Shown here one piece after another: positions 1 to 6,687 of a stretch of 64,000 bases of DNA; position 1 is the stretch's first letter; every line of letters starts with the position of its first letter. The notes beneath the pieces are model-generated. The model was not told where the DNA came from. It was given only the letters and a program-made list of their open reading frames with translations, and did no database searches. A program made the translations under genes and the position numbers. This stretch comes from Nitrosomonas sp. Is79A3 (GTDB taxonomy: Bacteria > Pseudomonadota > Gammaproteobacteria > Burkholderiales > Nitrosomonadaceae), in contig NC_015731.1 of assembly GCF_000219585.1 (NCBI RefSeq), positions 3,534,001 to 3,598,000 of the forward strand, written 5' to 3'.

Positions 1-2
1 AC

Positions 3-629
3 GGCCAACTCTTTGAATACCCCCCTCGATTTCCCGGGCAGTATTTTGATAAGGAAACCGGCTTGCATTACAATTATTTCCGGTATTATGAGCCGGAAAC
101 GGGAAGATATATCAGCCCTGATCCGATTGGGCTGGCAGGGGGTGTGAATGTTTATGGGTATGCTAGAGCTAACCCGATTTCATTTTTCGATTCGTTGGGA
201 TTAGCAAGCTGCACATATAGTATTTCAGCAGGTCGCTTGATTTGTATACCAGACAGCCCTGTTAACCCTGTTGTAGATATTCCTGTAGCTTCAGGGAATA
301 ATGGACGGAGTATGCAGTGCAAGAACAATCCTTCATGTATTAACATTCCAAATCGTGGTCCTATTCCAATAGGAATGTGGACTTGGAATATCAATGGGCC
401 TGGGGCCGCCAATACCAAGTCTAATGGACGTCGTTTAGTCCCTGCTAAAGGTACGAATACTTTTGGCAGAAGTGGATTTCTTACTCATAGCTGCTTGAAT
501 GCTTTTGGTGCTTCCTTAGGTCCTACATTTTGCTCTGAAGGTTGTATTACTGGTTCTGCTAATAGCATGCAACAACTTAATCAATTACTCGATGCAGAAC
601 CCACAAGTACTTTAAATGTGATGGAGTAG
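3..629 (+). CDS. RHS polymorphic toxin, C-terminal part with Tlde1/DUF2778-like tip (5'-truncated by window edge)
   Basis: The reading frame is open from base 3, so the gene begins before the window. The first ~70 residues are the canonical end of an RHS core: FPGQYFDKETGLHYNYFRYY, then RYISPDPIGLAGG and YGYARANPISFFDSLGL, the hallmark before the variable toxin tip. The ~140-residue tip has PIPIGMWTW, a GRSGFLTHSC segment and a CSEGCI segment about 15 residues later. This matches the His...Ser-x-Gly-Cys arrangement of Tlde1/DUF2778 L,D-transpeptidase-fold toxins, which act on peptidoglycan stem peptides in the periplasm. The likely catalytic residues are the His of LTHS and the Cys of SEGCI. 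A putative secreted immunity gene follows 2 nt downstream. The RHS call is firm. The tip family is inferred from motif spacing. Confidence 0.85.
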   Translation, partial: GQLFEYPPRFPGQYFDKETGLHYNYFRYYEPETGRYISPDPIGLAGGVNVYGYARANPISFFDSLGLASCTYSISAGRLICIPDSPVNPVVDIPVASGNNGRSMQCKNNPSCINIPNRGPIPIGMWTWNINGPGAANTKSNGRRLVPAKGTNTFGRSGFLTHSCLNAFGASLGPTFCSEGCITGSANSMQQLNQLLDAEPTSTLNVME

Positions 630-631
630 AA

Positions 632-1135
632 ATGAAGAAATTCATTATTTTTGCATGCTTGTTAAGTTTTACTTCTTTTTCGGCTTATGCCGAAAAAGAA
701 AAAACTCGAGATCAGCGTGAAATTGAAATGGCGGAGAGTGCTGTATTCTGGGCACTTGTAAGTAAAGATATAGCTGCCGATAATCAAGCAGAATTGGGCT
801 TAATCATACTTGGAATTAAAAATTCTCCCAGCGCATTAAAACACCTAGTGAAGCTTATGAGGTACAGAATTGATGCAGGATTATCAGAAAACTATACGTG
901 CTATACCTTAGACAAAAGTAAGAAGGTACTCACTTACTTAAAAAATGTTAAACCGGATGAGTTGGTGAAACAATGTCAATTGGAATTTGAGATTCATAAA
1001 CAACATAATCCTCGGCTATTTGAGAAAATTCAACCAAGTGATATTTGCTCTAATCAAACGCAAATAAAAGATCGAACTCAATTTCTTATTGAAGGCATTC
1101 TCTCTGAACAGCGTTGTGCGGCTGAGGATTTTTGA
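632..1135 (+). CDS. Putative periplasmic immunity protein for the RHS/Tlde1-like tip
   Basis: This gene starts 2 nt after the toxin stop codon, the usual tight toxin-immunity arrangement, and encodes 167 residues. It begins with a clear Sec signal peptide (MKKFIIFACLLSFTSFSAYA, cleavage after AYA), so the mature protein should be periplasmic, where a peptidoglycan-directed toxin would act. The mature part is mostly helical and contains three or more Cys residues (NYTCYT, KQCQLE, DICSNQ). No named immunity family is recognised; a Tldi-like or Imm role is inferred only from position and secretion. It is followed by repeat sequence rather than another gene in the same unit. Confidence 0.7.
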   Translation: MKKFIIFACLLSFTSFSAYAEKEKTRDQREIEMAESAVFWALVSKDIAADNQAELGLIILGIKNSPSALKHLVKLMRYRIDAGLSENYTCYTLDKSKKVLTYLKNVKPDELVKQCQLEFEIHKQHNPRLFEKIQPSDICSNQTQIKDRTQFLIEGILSEQRCAAEDF

Positions 1136-1194
1136 TTTTTCTGTAGATAACTATGCGAACCTTGAAGCAACCTAGAAAATATAACTTTTTAGTC

Positions 1195-1259
1195 AGCAAG
1201 TAGCCTGGATAAGCTTGCGTCATCCGGGAGTCACCTTGATCCAAACTTTGAAAGCTTGA
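1195..1259. repeat. Dispersed repeat, CCGGATAA-hairpin type, copy 1
   Basis: A ~65-bp stretch nearly identical to 4517-4581. Its core is a hairpin (AGCCTGGATAA facing TCATCCGGG) followed by the shared tail CTTGATCCAAAC and TTGAAAGCTTGA. The RHS fragment begins at its right end, so the repeat marks a rearrangement junction. Confidence 0.75.
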
Positions 1260-1519
1260 AAAGTAACCGCACGACTGCGCAATTTGGCGGCACTGGCTAT
1301 CCGTATGCCGTGGCAACGGATAGTAATCGCCTGCAAAATGTTGCCGGACCGGTTACCAAGACTTACAGCTATGACGCAGCCGGTAATCCGTTGAACGATG
1401 ACGCCACTACTTTTACCTGGAATGCCGCTGGCAAACTCTCGACAACCGTCAAGAACGCCAAAACGCATAACTATAAATACAACGCACTGAATCAGCGCAT
1501 CGCCAAGAATGTCCGTTGA
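1256..1519 (+). pseudogene. RHS/YD-repeat fragment without tip
   Basis: The translation contains typical YD-repeat units (KTYSYDAAGNPLNDD, FTWNAAGKLSTTV, HNYKYNALNQRIAKNV) and then stops abruptly at TGA. It has neither the upstream core barrel nor the conserved DPIGLAGG end. The 5' end runs into the CCGGATAA repeat with no plausible start signal. It is best read as a displaced piece of an RHS gene left by recombination, not a functional protein. It lies between one immunity gene and another signal-peptide protein, as in RHS loci that accumulate old cassettes. Confidence 0.8.
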
Positions 1520-1613
1520 GTTCCAAGTTTTTCCTCTTCTCCCATATTCAAAAATCAAGTATGCGAGTATTTTTCCCAACTAATGAAGTAATACTAAACA
1601 GAGATAATTGCTT

Positions 1614-2126
1614 ATGCGCAAAAAATTAAAAATAAATCAACTTTTGCTGATTTTTACACTTCAGTTTTGTTTATTCAGTATTGTTCTTGCAAATGATGAC
1701 AACGAATTGATACGCTTCGAGAGAGAACTGTTCACACCTCAAGCACTGAGCCATTTTGGTATGGGTGTAGATCGTTTCAAATCTCTTACTTCTGTACAAA
1801 AACGTGATTTATTGGAAGCAAGACAAATACTTACTTCATTTATTAAGCCTATACAAAACCCTGATGTCGATTTATCGCAATTTTTAGGACAGGAATTTCT
1901 TGCTCGGTATAAAACTAGAAATGAATTACTGTCGAAGCTTCTTGATCCAGAAACTGAAATCTTTGTTACCGCTGTTACGGACTTCGAACTTCAACAAAAT
2001 AATACGCTCAATCTCAAGCATTACGTAATTTTGTTTTCTGAAGGTAATTTGTTAATACGCGAAGATTTAGTGCGTTTTAAGAAATATGAATCAAGTTGGA
2101 AAATTGTCAACATTGATGGACTTTAG
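1614..2126 (+). CDS. Secreted hypothetical protein, candidate orphan immunity
   Basis: Encodes 170 residues from ATG 1614 (an in-frame TTG lies 6 nt upstream). The N-terminus is a Sec-type signal (KINQLLLIFTLQFCLFSIVLA, with cleavage near VLA-ND). The mature part ends with RFKKYESSWKIVNIDGL, reminiscent of the last strands of NTF2/DUF3828-like folds, as also seen in the gene at 3383. No toxin precedes it except the tipless RHS fragment, so it may be an immunity gene that outlived its toxin. Function is inferred from locus context only. Confidence 0.55.
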   Translation: MRKKLKINQLLLIFTLQFCLFSIVLANDDNELIRFERELFTPQALSHFGMGVDRFKSLTSVQKRDLLEARQILTSFIKPIQNPDVDLSQFLGQEFLARYKTRNELLSKLLDPETEIFVTAVTDFELQQNNTLNLKHYVILFSEGNLLIREDLVRFKKYESSWKIVNIDGL

Positions 2127-2170
2127 CCGCGAGTAAACCTCGGAATCTGGCTCCAAGAAAGAATAAGGAT

Positions 2171-2245
2171 AAGTCGCGAATTGAGAATATTGTCGATGAA
2201 TATATTTTTTGTTTTGTAATCAGAATTCGTGATTCGGTATCTGAC
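2171..2245. repeat. 80-bp dispersed palindromic repeat, copy A
   Basis: Has the shared core GTCGCGAATTGAGAAT, TTGTCGATGAATA, a T-rich middle, TTTTGTAATC, ATTCGTGATTCGGTA and CTGAC. The two ends are imperfect inverted repeats (ACAGGTCGCGAAT-type against ATTCG-GGTACCTG-type). Related copies lie near 3158, 4007, 4605, 6517, 8774 and 16641. Confidence 0.8.
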
Positions 2246-2546
2246 ATCGACCGGAAATCAGCGTTTGGACTTGCTAATCACGGGCGGCGCTGAAACAACC
2301 GGCCACAGTAAGAATTCTCACCATTCCAAAGGACAAGCTTGTGATATCGCAAGTGCAAAGTTTAATCCTGGTTTAACTAATGAGAACGTAGGTACCTGCG
2401 CTGTTTCCTGTGGGTTTGGTAGTGGTCAGTATGAAATGTTTCCGAGGTATCCTAATAGAGATCACTGGCATCTTCAGCTAGAGCCCGGAAATGGTGTGCC
2501 TAAAATTTTACCAGGTGATCCTATTCCGATCCGGAGATTTCCATGA
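2229..2546 (+). CDS. M15-type peptidase domain, displaced RHS toxin tip
   Basis: Encodes 105 residues with the zinc-peptidase M15 signature: SHHSKGQACDI (His, then Asp) and DHWHLQL (the second zinc His). An LLITGGAETTGHS segment precedes it, as in D,D-carboxypeptidase-like M15_3 domains that cut peptidoglycan cross-links. The only start (GTG 2229) lies inside dispersed repeat copy A, and no RHS core is attached, so this is probably a toxin tip separated from its carrier. The next gene overlaps its stop by ATGA and is secreted, giving a matched toxin-immunity pair. The family call rests on motif order; activity as a free protein is unknown. Confidence 0.7.
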   Translation: MIRYLTSTGNQRLDLLITGGAETTGHSKNSHHSKGQACDIASAKFNPGLTNENVGTCAVSCGFGSGQYEMFPRYPNRDHWHLQLEPGNGVPKILPGDPIPIRRFP

Positions 2547-3019
2547 TGTGGCAGCGGGTGATGGCGATTCTAAGTATTTTTGTTCTGAGCTTTGCTAATG
2601 CTGAGACAATCGATTCAGGAACGTATTTAACAAAGATTCCGGAAGGCCCTGTAATCATAGAGCGCGAGGATATTTATTGGTCAGTACAATATTGCCCAGA
2701 TAACACTTGTGATTTATTGCAAATCTCTACAGCTGTCAATGAAAACGATGTCCAGCGGCTAGTACTCGGTTTCTTCGTCTACTTCTCTTCGTACATTTAT
2801 TTGAACCAATGGCAAGAAGAGACTCGTAGAAATGAAGCGGTTCAGATGGAAATTAAACGACTATCCAATGCCACATGCACAATTCAAAACACAAAACAGC
2901 TTGTCGAATGCAGGCTTAGAGAGCTCTCATCTACTCGAAAACTAGAAATCTTCTTCATTCGTTTTGATGAGGGTGAGCGAAAGGTAACACGTTTACACCT
3001 ATCTGACATTCTTCAGTAA
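2543..3019 (+). CDS. Putative secreted immunity protein for the M15-type tip
   Basis: Starts with ATG at 2543, overlapping the toxin stop by 4 nt (ATGA), with CGGAGA about 6 nt upstream as ribosome site. Encodes 158 residues with a signal peptide (MAILSIFVLSFANA, cleavage before ETIDSG). The periplasmic mature chain has paired Cys residues (YCPDNTC, ATCTIQN, VECRL) that could form disulfides. No family is recognised. Translational coupling to a peptidoglycan peptidase and export to the same compartment make an immunity role the best guess. Confidence 0.6.
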   Translation: MMWQRVMAILSIFVLSFANAETIDSGTYLTKIPEGPVIIEREDIYWSVQYCPDNTCDLLQISTAVNENDVQRLVLGFFVYFSSYIYLNQWQEETRRNEAVQMEIKRLSNATCTIQNTKQLVECRLRELSSTRKLEIFFIRFDEGERKVTRLHLSDILQ

Positions 3020-3157
3020 AGGAAGGAACTTTAGCAAAACTTAGAGTTAGGCCCTTAAATTAGCATCCTAAATTGTTCTGAGCCCTTTGTATCTGTGCCT
3101 ATATCCTGCCCGTGCTTTTGAAGGAATACATGGAGGCAGGTTAATTGTCGTCTAATA

Positions 3158-3233
3158 GGACAGATCGCGAATTGAGAATGTTGTCGATGAATAGTTTTTT
3201 TTGTAATCAAAATTCGTGGTTCGGTACCTGACC
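3158..3233. repeat. 80-bp dispersed palindromic repeat, copy B
   Basis: Contains CGCGAATTGAGAATG, TTGTCGATGAATAG, TTTTGTAATCAAAATTCGTG and GGTACCTGACC, as in the other copies. It is followed by a short internal duplication of TTGTGGTGCG (about 3236-3245 and 3264-3273). Confidence 0.8.
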
Positions 3234-3382
3234 TAGTTGTGGTGCGTTCGATACCTGATCCTATTGTGGTGCGCAAAAAAAATTTTGCAGGACAAGGGTA
3301 TCATGACTCACAGTATCAAATTTATAGGGCATCTGATTGTCAGTGTTCTGAATAATTTTCATTGAAGTACGGGTATTGAATT

Positions 3383-3892
3383 ATGAAGTGCATCATTATT
3401 AGGTTTTTTTTATGTTCAATACTTTTTCTATCTTGTGTAGCAAATGCGATTGAATTGGATGCAAAAAAAGCTATTGTTTATCAGTTATACAAAGACTTTG
3501 GTTGGAGCGCCGTTTTTGATGCCTCAGGCGAAGCTAAATATTATCTGGGCAAAACAATTGAGGAACAATCACAGGATGTTCTTAGTAAATATTTTTCTCC
3601 TGAATTGGTGATGCTCTTTTTACAGGAAGCTAACTGTAATGTTATTCGCAAAGGTGAATTGTGCAACCTAGAATTTGATCCAATTTTTGCATCACAAGAT
3701 CCTGCGGCTAGCGAGTTAACCATTAGCTCCGTGGAAAACGATACTGTAACGGTGCAGTTTATTTACCCTTCTAATGGAATGAAGGTCAATCTACTTTATA
3801 AGCTTACTAAATTTAAAGAAGATTGGCGAATTAGTGACATTGTTTATCCAGGGAATAACGCTCCATCCTTGAAAGCAATTTTATCCCGTTAA
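3383..3892 (+). CDS. Secreted DUF3828/NTF2-like protein, candidate orphan immunity
   Basis: Encodes 169 residues with an N-terminal signal (FFLCSILFLSCVANA, cleavage before IELDAK). The mature chain resembles the DUF3828 pattern: KKAIVYQLYKDFGW helix, a LSKYFSPELVMLF helix, CNLEFDPIFASQD, and strands ending LTKFKEDWRISDIVYPG. Small NTF2-like domains of this sort are common among immunity proteins. It sits between two copies of the dispersed repeat with no toxin in front, as an isolated cassette. The fold call is moderate and the immunity role is an inference from the locus. Confidence 0.6.
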   Translation: MKCIIIRFFLCSILFLSCVANAIELDAKKAIVYQLYKDFGWSAVFDASGEAKYYLGKTIEEQSQDVLSKYFSPELVMLFLQEANCNVIRKGELCNLEFDPIFASQDPAASELTISSVENDTVTVQFIYPSNGMKVNLLYKLTKFKEDWRISDIVYPGNNAPSLKAILSR

Positions 3893-4006
3893 CAAACTTT
3901 AGGGCCAGATACCGCAATGAATTGAAATTGTCGAATGATTGAGACTTGCATCAAAGGGCTGTTCTGATTTAATAACATCATGAATCAGAAAGCATGGGGA
4001 AAGCAT

Positions 4007-4092
4007 GGAAACAGGTCGCGAATTAAGAATGTTGTCGATGAATATATTTTTTTGCATTGTAATGCAGAATTCGTGATTCGGTACCTGACCCC
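4007..4092. repeat. 80-bp dispersed palindromic repeat, copy C
   Basis: Begins GGAAACAGGTCGCGAATTAA and ends TTCGGTACCTGACCCC. The ends are imperfectly complementary, so the unit can fold on itself. The open frame that runs through it (3980-4243) is not a gene. Confidence 0.8.
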
Positions 4093-4120
4093 AACGTTTG
4101 TGAGAGCAGTTGCAGCTAAT

Positions 4121-4186
4121 GGTTTTACTTATAGAAAAACAAAAGTTTCCCTAATATACATCATTGTATTGATTAAGTTAGGATAC
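4121..4186 (+). promoter_or_regulatory. Shared 66-bp upstream control block, copy 1
   Basis: Aligns without gaps to 14029-14094 and 14823-14888, upstream of unrelated genes. Conserved points are GTTTT-CTTA at the start, GTTTCCC 23 bp later, TATACAT and a TTGATT/TTGACT hexamer. A -35-like hexamer is plausible; the GTTT(T/C)CC pair could be an activator or repressor site. Confidence 0.6.
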
Positions 4187-4315
4187 TCACATATCACTCC
4201 GGTTGAAGTTATTACATTCATGTACACCCAAAAACACTCTTAAGGTGCGCCGTCTTGTAAGACAGTGATAGATTATTCTCAGAAATGAAATTGAGCTACC
4301 ATATCGGGATGAAAT

Positions 4316-4465
4316 ATGTTTGTGAAGATTTTTGTGATCGTCTCATTGATTATTTTGGGCTTGATCGGCTGCGCAACCAATGGCTCTTATAACCAGTCAG
4401 AAAAAAATAACGAATGTGCTTTAGCCGGAAGAGCGTTTATGTATTCCTGCATCAGTCGAAGATAA
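4316..4465 (+). CDS. Small lipoprotein, 49 residues (copy 1)
   Basis: A short gene starting ATG 4316 behind CGGGATGAA. The product is a lipoprotein precursor with signal MFVKIFVIVSLIILGLIGC: a lipobox LIGC with lipidated Cys19, then CATNGSYNQ. The ~31-residue mature peptide ends with two Cys residues (ECALAG, YSCISRR). Its near-identical paralogue at 6251 shows mostly silent or conservative differences and keeps the frame, lipobox and both Cys residues, so both copies look maintained. Function unknown; it shares an upstream block with the lipoprotein at 14125 and the porin at 14918. Confidence 0.75.
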   Translation: MFVKIFVIVSLIILGLIGCATNGSYNQSEKNNECALAGRAFMYSCISRR

Positions 4466-4516
4466 CCCTAAGCGCTACTTTTATGAGCACAAATGTAGAC
4501 AGGTCTCACGAATCCT

Positions 4517-4581
4517 AGCAAGTAGCCCGGATAAGTTCGCGTTATCCGGGAATTGACTTGATCCAAACCTTGAAAGCTTGA
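4517..4581. repeat. Dispersed repeat, CCGGATAA-hairpin type, copy 2
   Basis: Nearly the same as 1195-1259: TAGCCCGGATAA and TTATCCGGG form a perfect 9-bp stem, followed by TTGATCCAAACCTTGAAAGC. Confidence 0.8.
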
Positions 4582-4604
4582 TGTAGGAGAAATGGGCAGA
4601 AGCG

Positions 4605-4716
4605 TGGGGACAGGTCGCGGATTGAGAATATAGCCGATGGATAAGTATGGCTCATGTTTTATGATCTTGTTTTGTACATTGCCTATTCTGGATTGGTGAT
4701 TCTGTACCTTACCCCG
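4605..4716. repeat. 80-bp dispersed palindromic repeat, divergent copy D
   Basis: Begins TGGGGACAGGTCGCGGATTG and ends TGATTCTGTACCTTACCCCG. The middle is longer and diverged compared with the other copies. Confidence 0.65.
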
Positions 4717-4829
4717 TTGTGTGCTGCCTACAATCATGATATTTTCTCTACCTATTCCCAGCCCTAAGCTCGAAGGGGCTGCCGAAAAGTTTTGCAATTC
4801 CTCAACCTCACTTTAGGTCTCATCACAGC

Positions 4830-6038
4830 ATGACCGAAGCGATTCGGATCTTCCTAGATAGCAGCGACTACTCAATGCTGTCTGACCCCAACAAGCAAAC
4901 TCCAGCACTTGCTGATACATTGCAGGAGTTGTTTGATCTGAGAGACTCGGGCCGGATTCGCTTTTACTACACCGGAACAATCTTGAGTGAGATGGCGCCA
5001 CTTGATCCTGCATATGCATTCGCGGCAGAACAACGTACAGATATGCTGGTACGCCTCTGCGGCACCAATGCGCTTGCTTGGCATAGCACGATACTTGCAA
5101 GCGAACTCGCCTCAGCCTATGAGGTAGAAGGCCCTGTATTTTCGGCACATTCTGACACCGGGAATTGGTATCCATTGGAGGTTTTCCGACTACTGCCCAA
5201 CGATCAACTTGACATCTGTAAGACGATCATAGATGTGCTTAGTGGTCCAGGAGTCAGCCGCGCCGAACGAAGGAAAGCTCAGAAACAGCTCCTAAAACGT
5301 GGCCAGCCTAGACCAGCTGTCAGAGCTGCACTTGGCGAAGACCCGGAAAATCAGTCTATTGATAAGCTCATGGCCCATTTTCCAATGCGTCCTGAAGATG
5401 CCCGAACACTCATGCGCTTCTACACAGGCCACGCAACCGCTGACGAGGCAACCTTAGCGTTCCGCGCAAGTCTTGGTGATCCCCGATGGATGATTCAGTG
5501 GTTCAGGCAACATCATACAGAACTCAACGAGTTTGTTACCCTGTTACGTAAACCAGCTGCCACCGTTGTTGAGGCAATTCTATCAGCCTTCGAGAAAGCG
5601 AAGGAGATTCGTGACTTGGATCATACTTTTGGTTCGGGCTTTGCTGATAGCATCATTACCAATAAAAAATGGATCGAGCTCCAAGACTCGTTTCTCAGCA
5701 ACGTAGCTGCCCAGTTGGCCGAATCAGCGTTGAACATTCAGCCTCAACCTCTTAGTCCAGCAATTCTTGAACTTCGATGTCCTGGCTTGACCGTCGCGGT
5801 TAGATCACTTTTCTCAGCTTGGTGGACCACAACGACAAAGATGCCGAGAGCACCGCAACCCAACGACTTCGCCGATGCTATGCACGCCATTTATGCACCT
5901 TACGTTCACGTCTTCCGTGCGGATTCGTTCATGGCCCCACACATCCAGAAACACGCTGCTCGCTATGGTGTAAGAGTCGTCTCGAAGCTTCAAGGAATAG
6001 GCGAAGCAATTGATGCCGCAATTGCTAGCAAGAAATGA
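4830..6038 (+). CDS. PIN-like nuclease-fold protein, uncharacterised
   Basis: A 402-residue cytoplasmic protein without membrane segments. The N-terminus IRIFLDSSDYSML carries an early Asp after a strand, as in PIN folds; GTILSEMAP gives a conserved Glu near residue 54. The C-terminus has PNDFADAMHAIYAPYVHVFR followed by ADSFM, with Asp residues placed like the distal acidic residues of PIN-like nucleases. The middle (about 110-330) is helical and unassigned. It stands alone between two long direct repeats and its base composition looks richer in GC than the flanks, suggesting transfer. A toxin or defence nuclease is possible; the fold is a motif-level inference. Confidence 0.6.
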   Translation: MTEAIRIFLDSSDYSMLSDPNKQTPALADTLQELFDLRDSGRIRFYYTGTILSEMAPLDPAYAFAAEQRTDMLVRLCGTNALAWHSTILASELASAYEVEGPVFSAHSDTGNWYPLEVFRLLPNDQLDICKTIIDVLSGPGVSRAERRKAQKQLLKRGQPRPAVRAALGEDPENQSIDKLMAHFPMRPEDARTLMRFYTGHATADEATLAFRASLGDPRWMIQWFRQHHTELNEFVTLLRKPAATVVEAILSAFEKAKEIRDLDHTFGSGFADSIITNKKWIELQDSFLSNVAAQLAESALNIQPQPLSPAILELRCPGLTVAVRSLFSAWWTTTTKMPRAPQPNDFADAMHAIYAPYVHVFRADSFMAPHIQKHAARYGVRVVSKLQGIGEAIDAAIASKK

Positions 6039-6053
6039 GATCTAATTTCTTAC

Positions 6054-6453
6054 AATGGTTTTACTTATAAAAAAACAAAAGTTTCCCTAATATACATCAT
6101 TGTATTGATTAAGTTAGGATACTCACATGTCACTCCGGTTGAGTTATTACAATCATGTACACCCAAATACACTCTTAAAGTGTGCCGCCTTGTGAGACAG
6201 TGATAGATTATTTTCAGAAACGATATCGAGCTACCTTATTGGGATGAAAAATGTTTGTGAAAATTTTTGTGATCGTATCATTGATTATTTGGAGCTTGAT
6301 CGGCTGCGCAACTAATGGTTCTTCTAACCAGTCAGAACAAAATAGCGAATGTGCTTTAGCAGGAAAAGCGTTCATGTACTCCTGCATCAGTGGAAGATAA
6401 CCCTAAGCGCTACTTTTTTTGAGCACAAATGTGGGCAGGTCTCACAAATCCTC
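6054..6453. repeat. Long direct repeat, right copy (pairs with 4118-4516)
   Basis: Second copy of the ~400-bp unit, with the control block at 6057-6122 and the lipoprotein gene at 6251-6400. Differences are scattered substitutions and one or two single-base gaps. Confidence 0.9.
6251..6400 (+). CDS. Small lipoprotein, 49 residues (copy 2)
   Basis: Paralogue of the gene at 4316. The signal MFVKIFVIVSLIIWSLIGC keeps the LIGC lipobox, and the mature part CATNGSSNQSEQNSECALAG keeps both later Cys residues. Several substitutions against copy 1 (K/Q, R/K, R/G) leave the frame open, consistent with selection on both. The upstream block at 6057-6122 matches that of copy 1 almost base for base. Confidence 0.75.
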   Translation: MFVKIFVIVSLIIWSLIGCATNGSSNQSEQNSECALAGKAFMYSCISGR

Positions 6454-6516
6454 GATATACGACTGCGCTCCCGATTTTTCGGTTAAATCGTTTTGAGTCC
6501 AGGTTTTGCAAGCATG

Positions 6517-6600
6517 GAGACAGGTCGCGAATTGAGAATGTTGTCGATGAATAGATTTTTTGTTTTGTAATCAAAATTCGTAGTTCGGTATCCGACCCCG
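6517..6600. repeat. 80-bp dispersed palindromic repeat, copy E
   Basis: Well preserved: GGAGACAGGTCGCGAATTGA, TTGTCGATGAATAGA, TTTTGTAATCAAAATTCGTA, CGGTATCCGACCCCG. It lies just past the 3' end of the sensor kinase and may act as its terminator. Confidence 0.8.
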
Positions 6601-6687
6601 TTGTGGTGTTGTGGAATTCTTCTTGACTGTAAAAGTGACATCAATATATTAATCAGGGTTAAGAATAAATTACTTATAGAGAAAAGA

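Larger units (their letters stand above)
4118..4516. repeat. Long direct repeat, left copy (pairs with 6054-6453)
   Basis: A ~400-bp stretch about nine-tenths identical to 6054-6453. It begins AATGGTTTTACTTATA and ends CAGGTCTCAC, AATCCT. It includes a complete upstream control block and a small lipoprotein gene. The two copies bracket the 402-residue PIN-like gene, suggesting a cassette made by duplication or able to be lost by recombination. Confidence 0.9.

Noticed and set aside
152..418. Minus-strand frame inside the RHS tip
   Set aside because: It is antisense to a well-supported coding region and has no independent signal.
3980..4243. Open frame of 87 codons
   Set aside because: It runs through dispersed repeat copy C and the shared control block, has no ribosome site, and resembles no protein.
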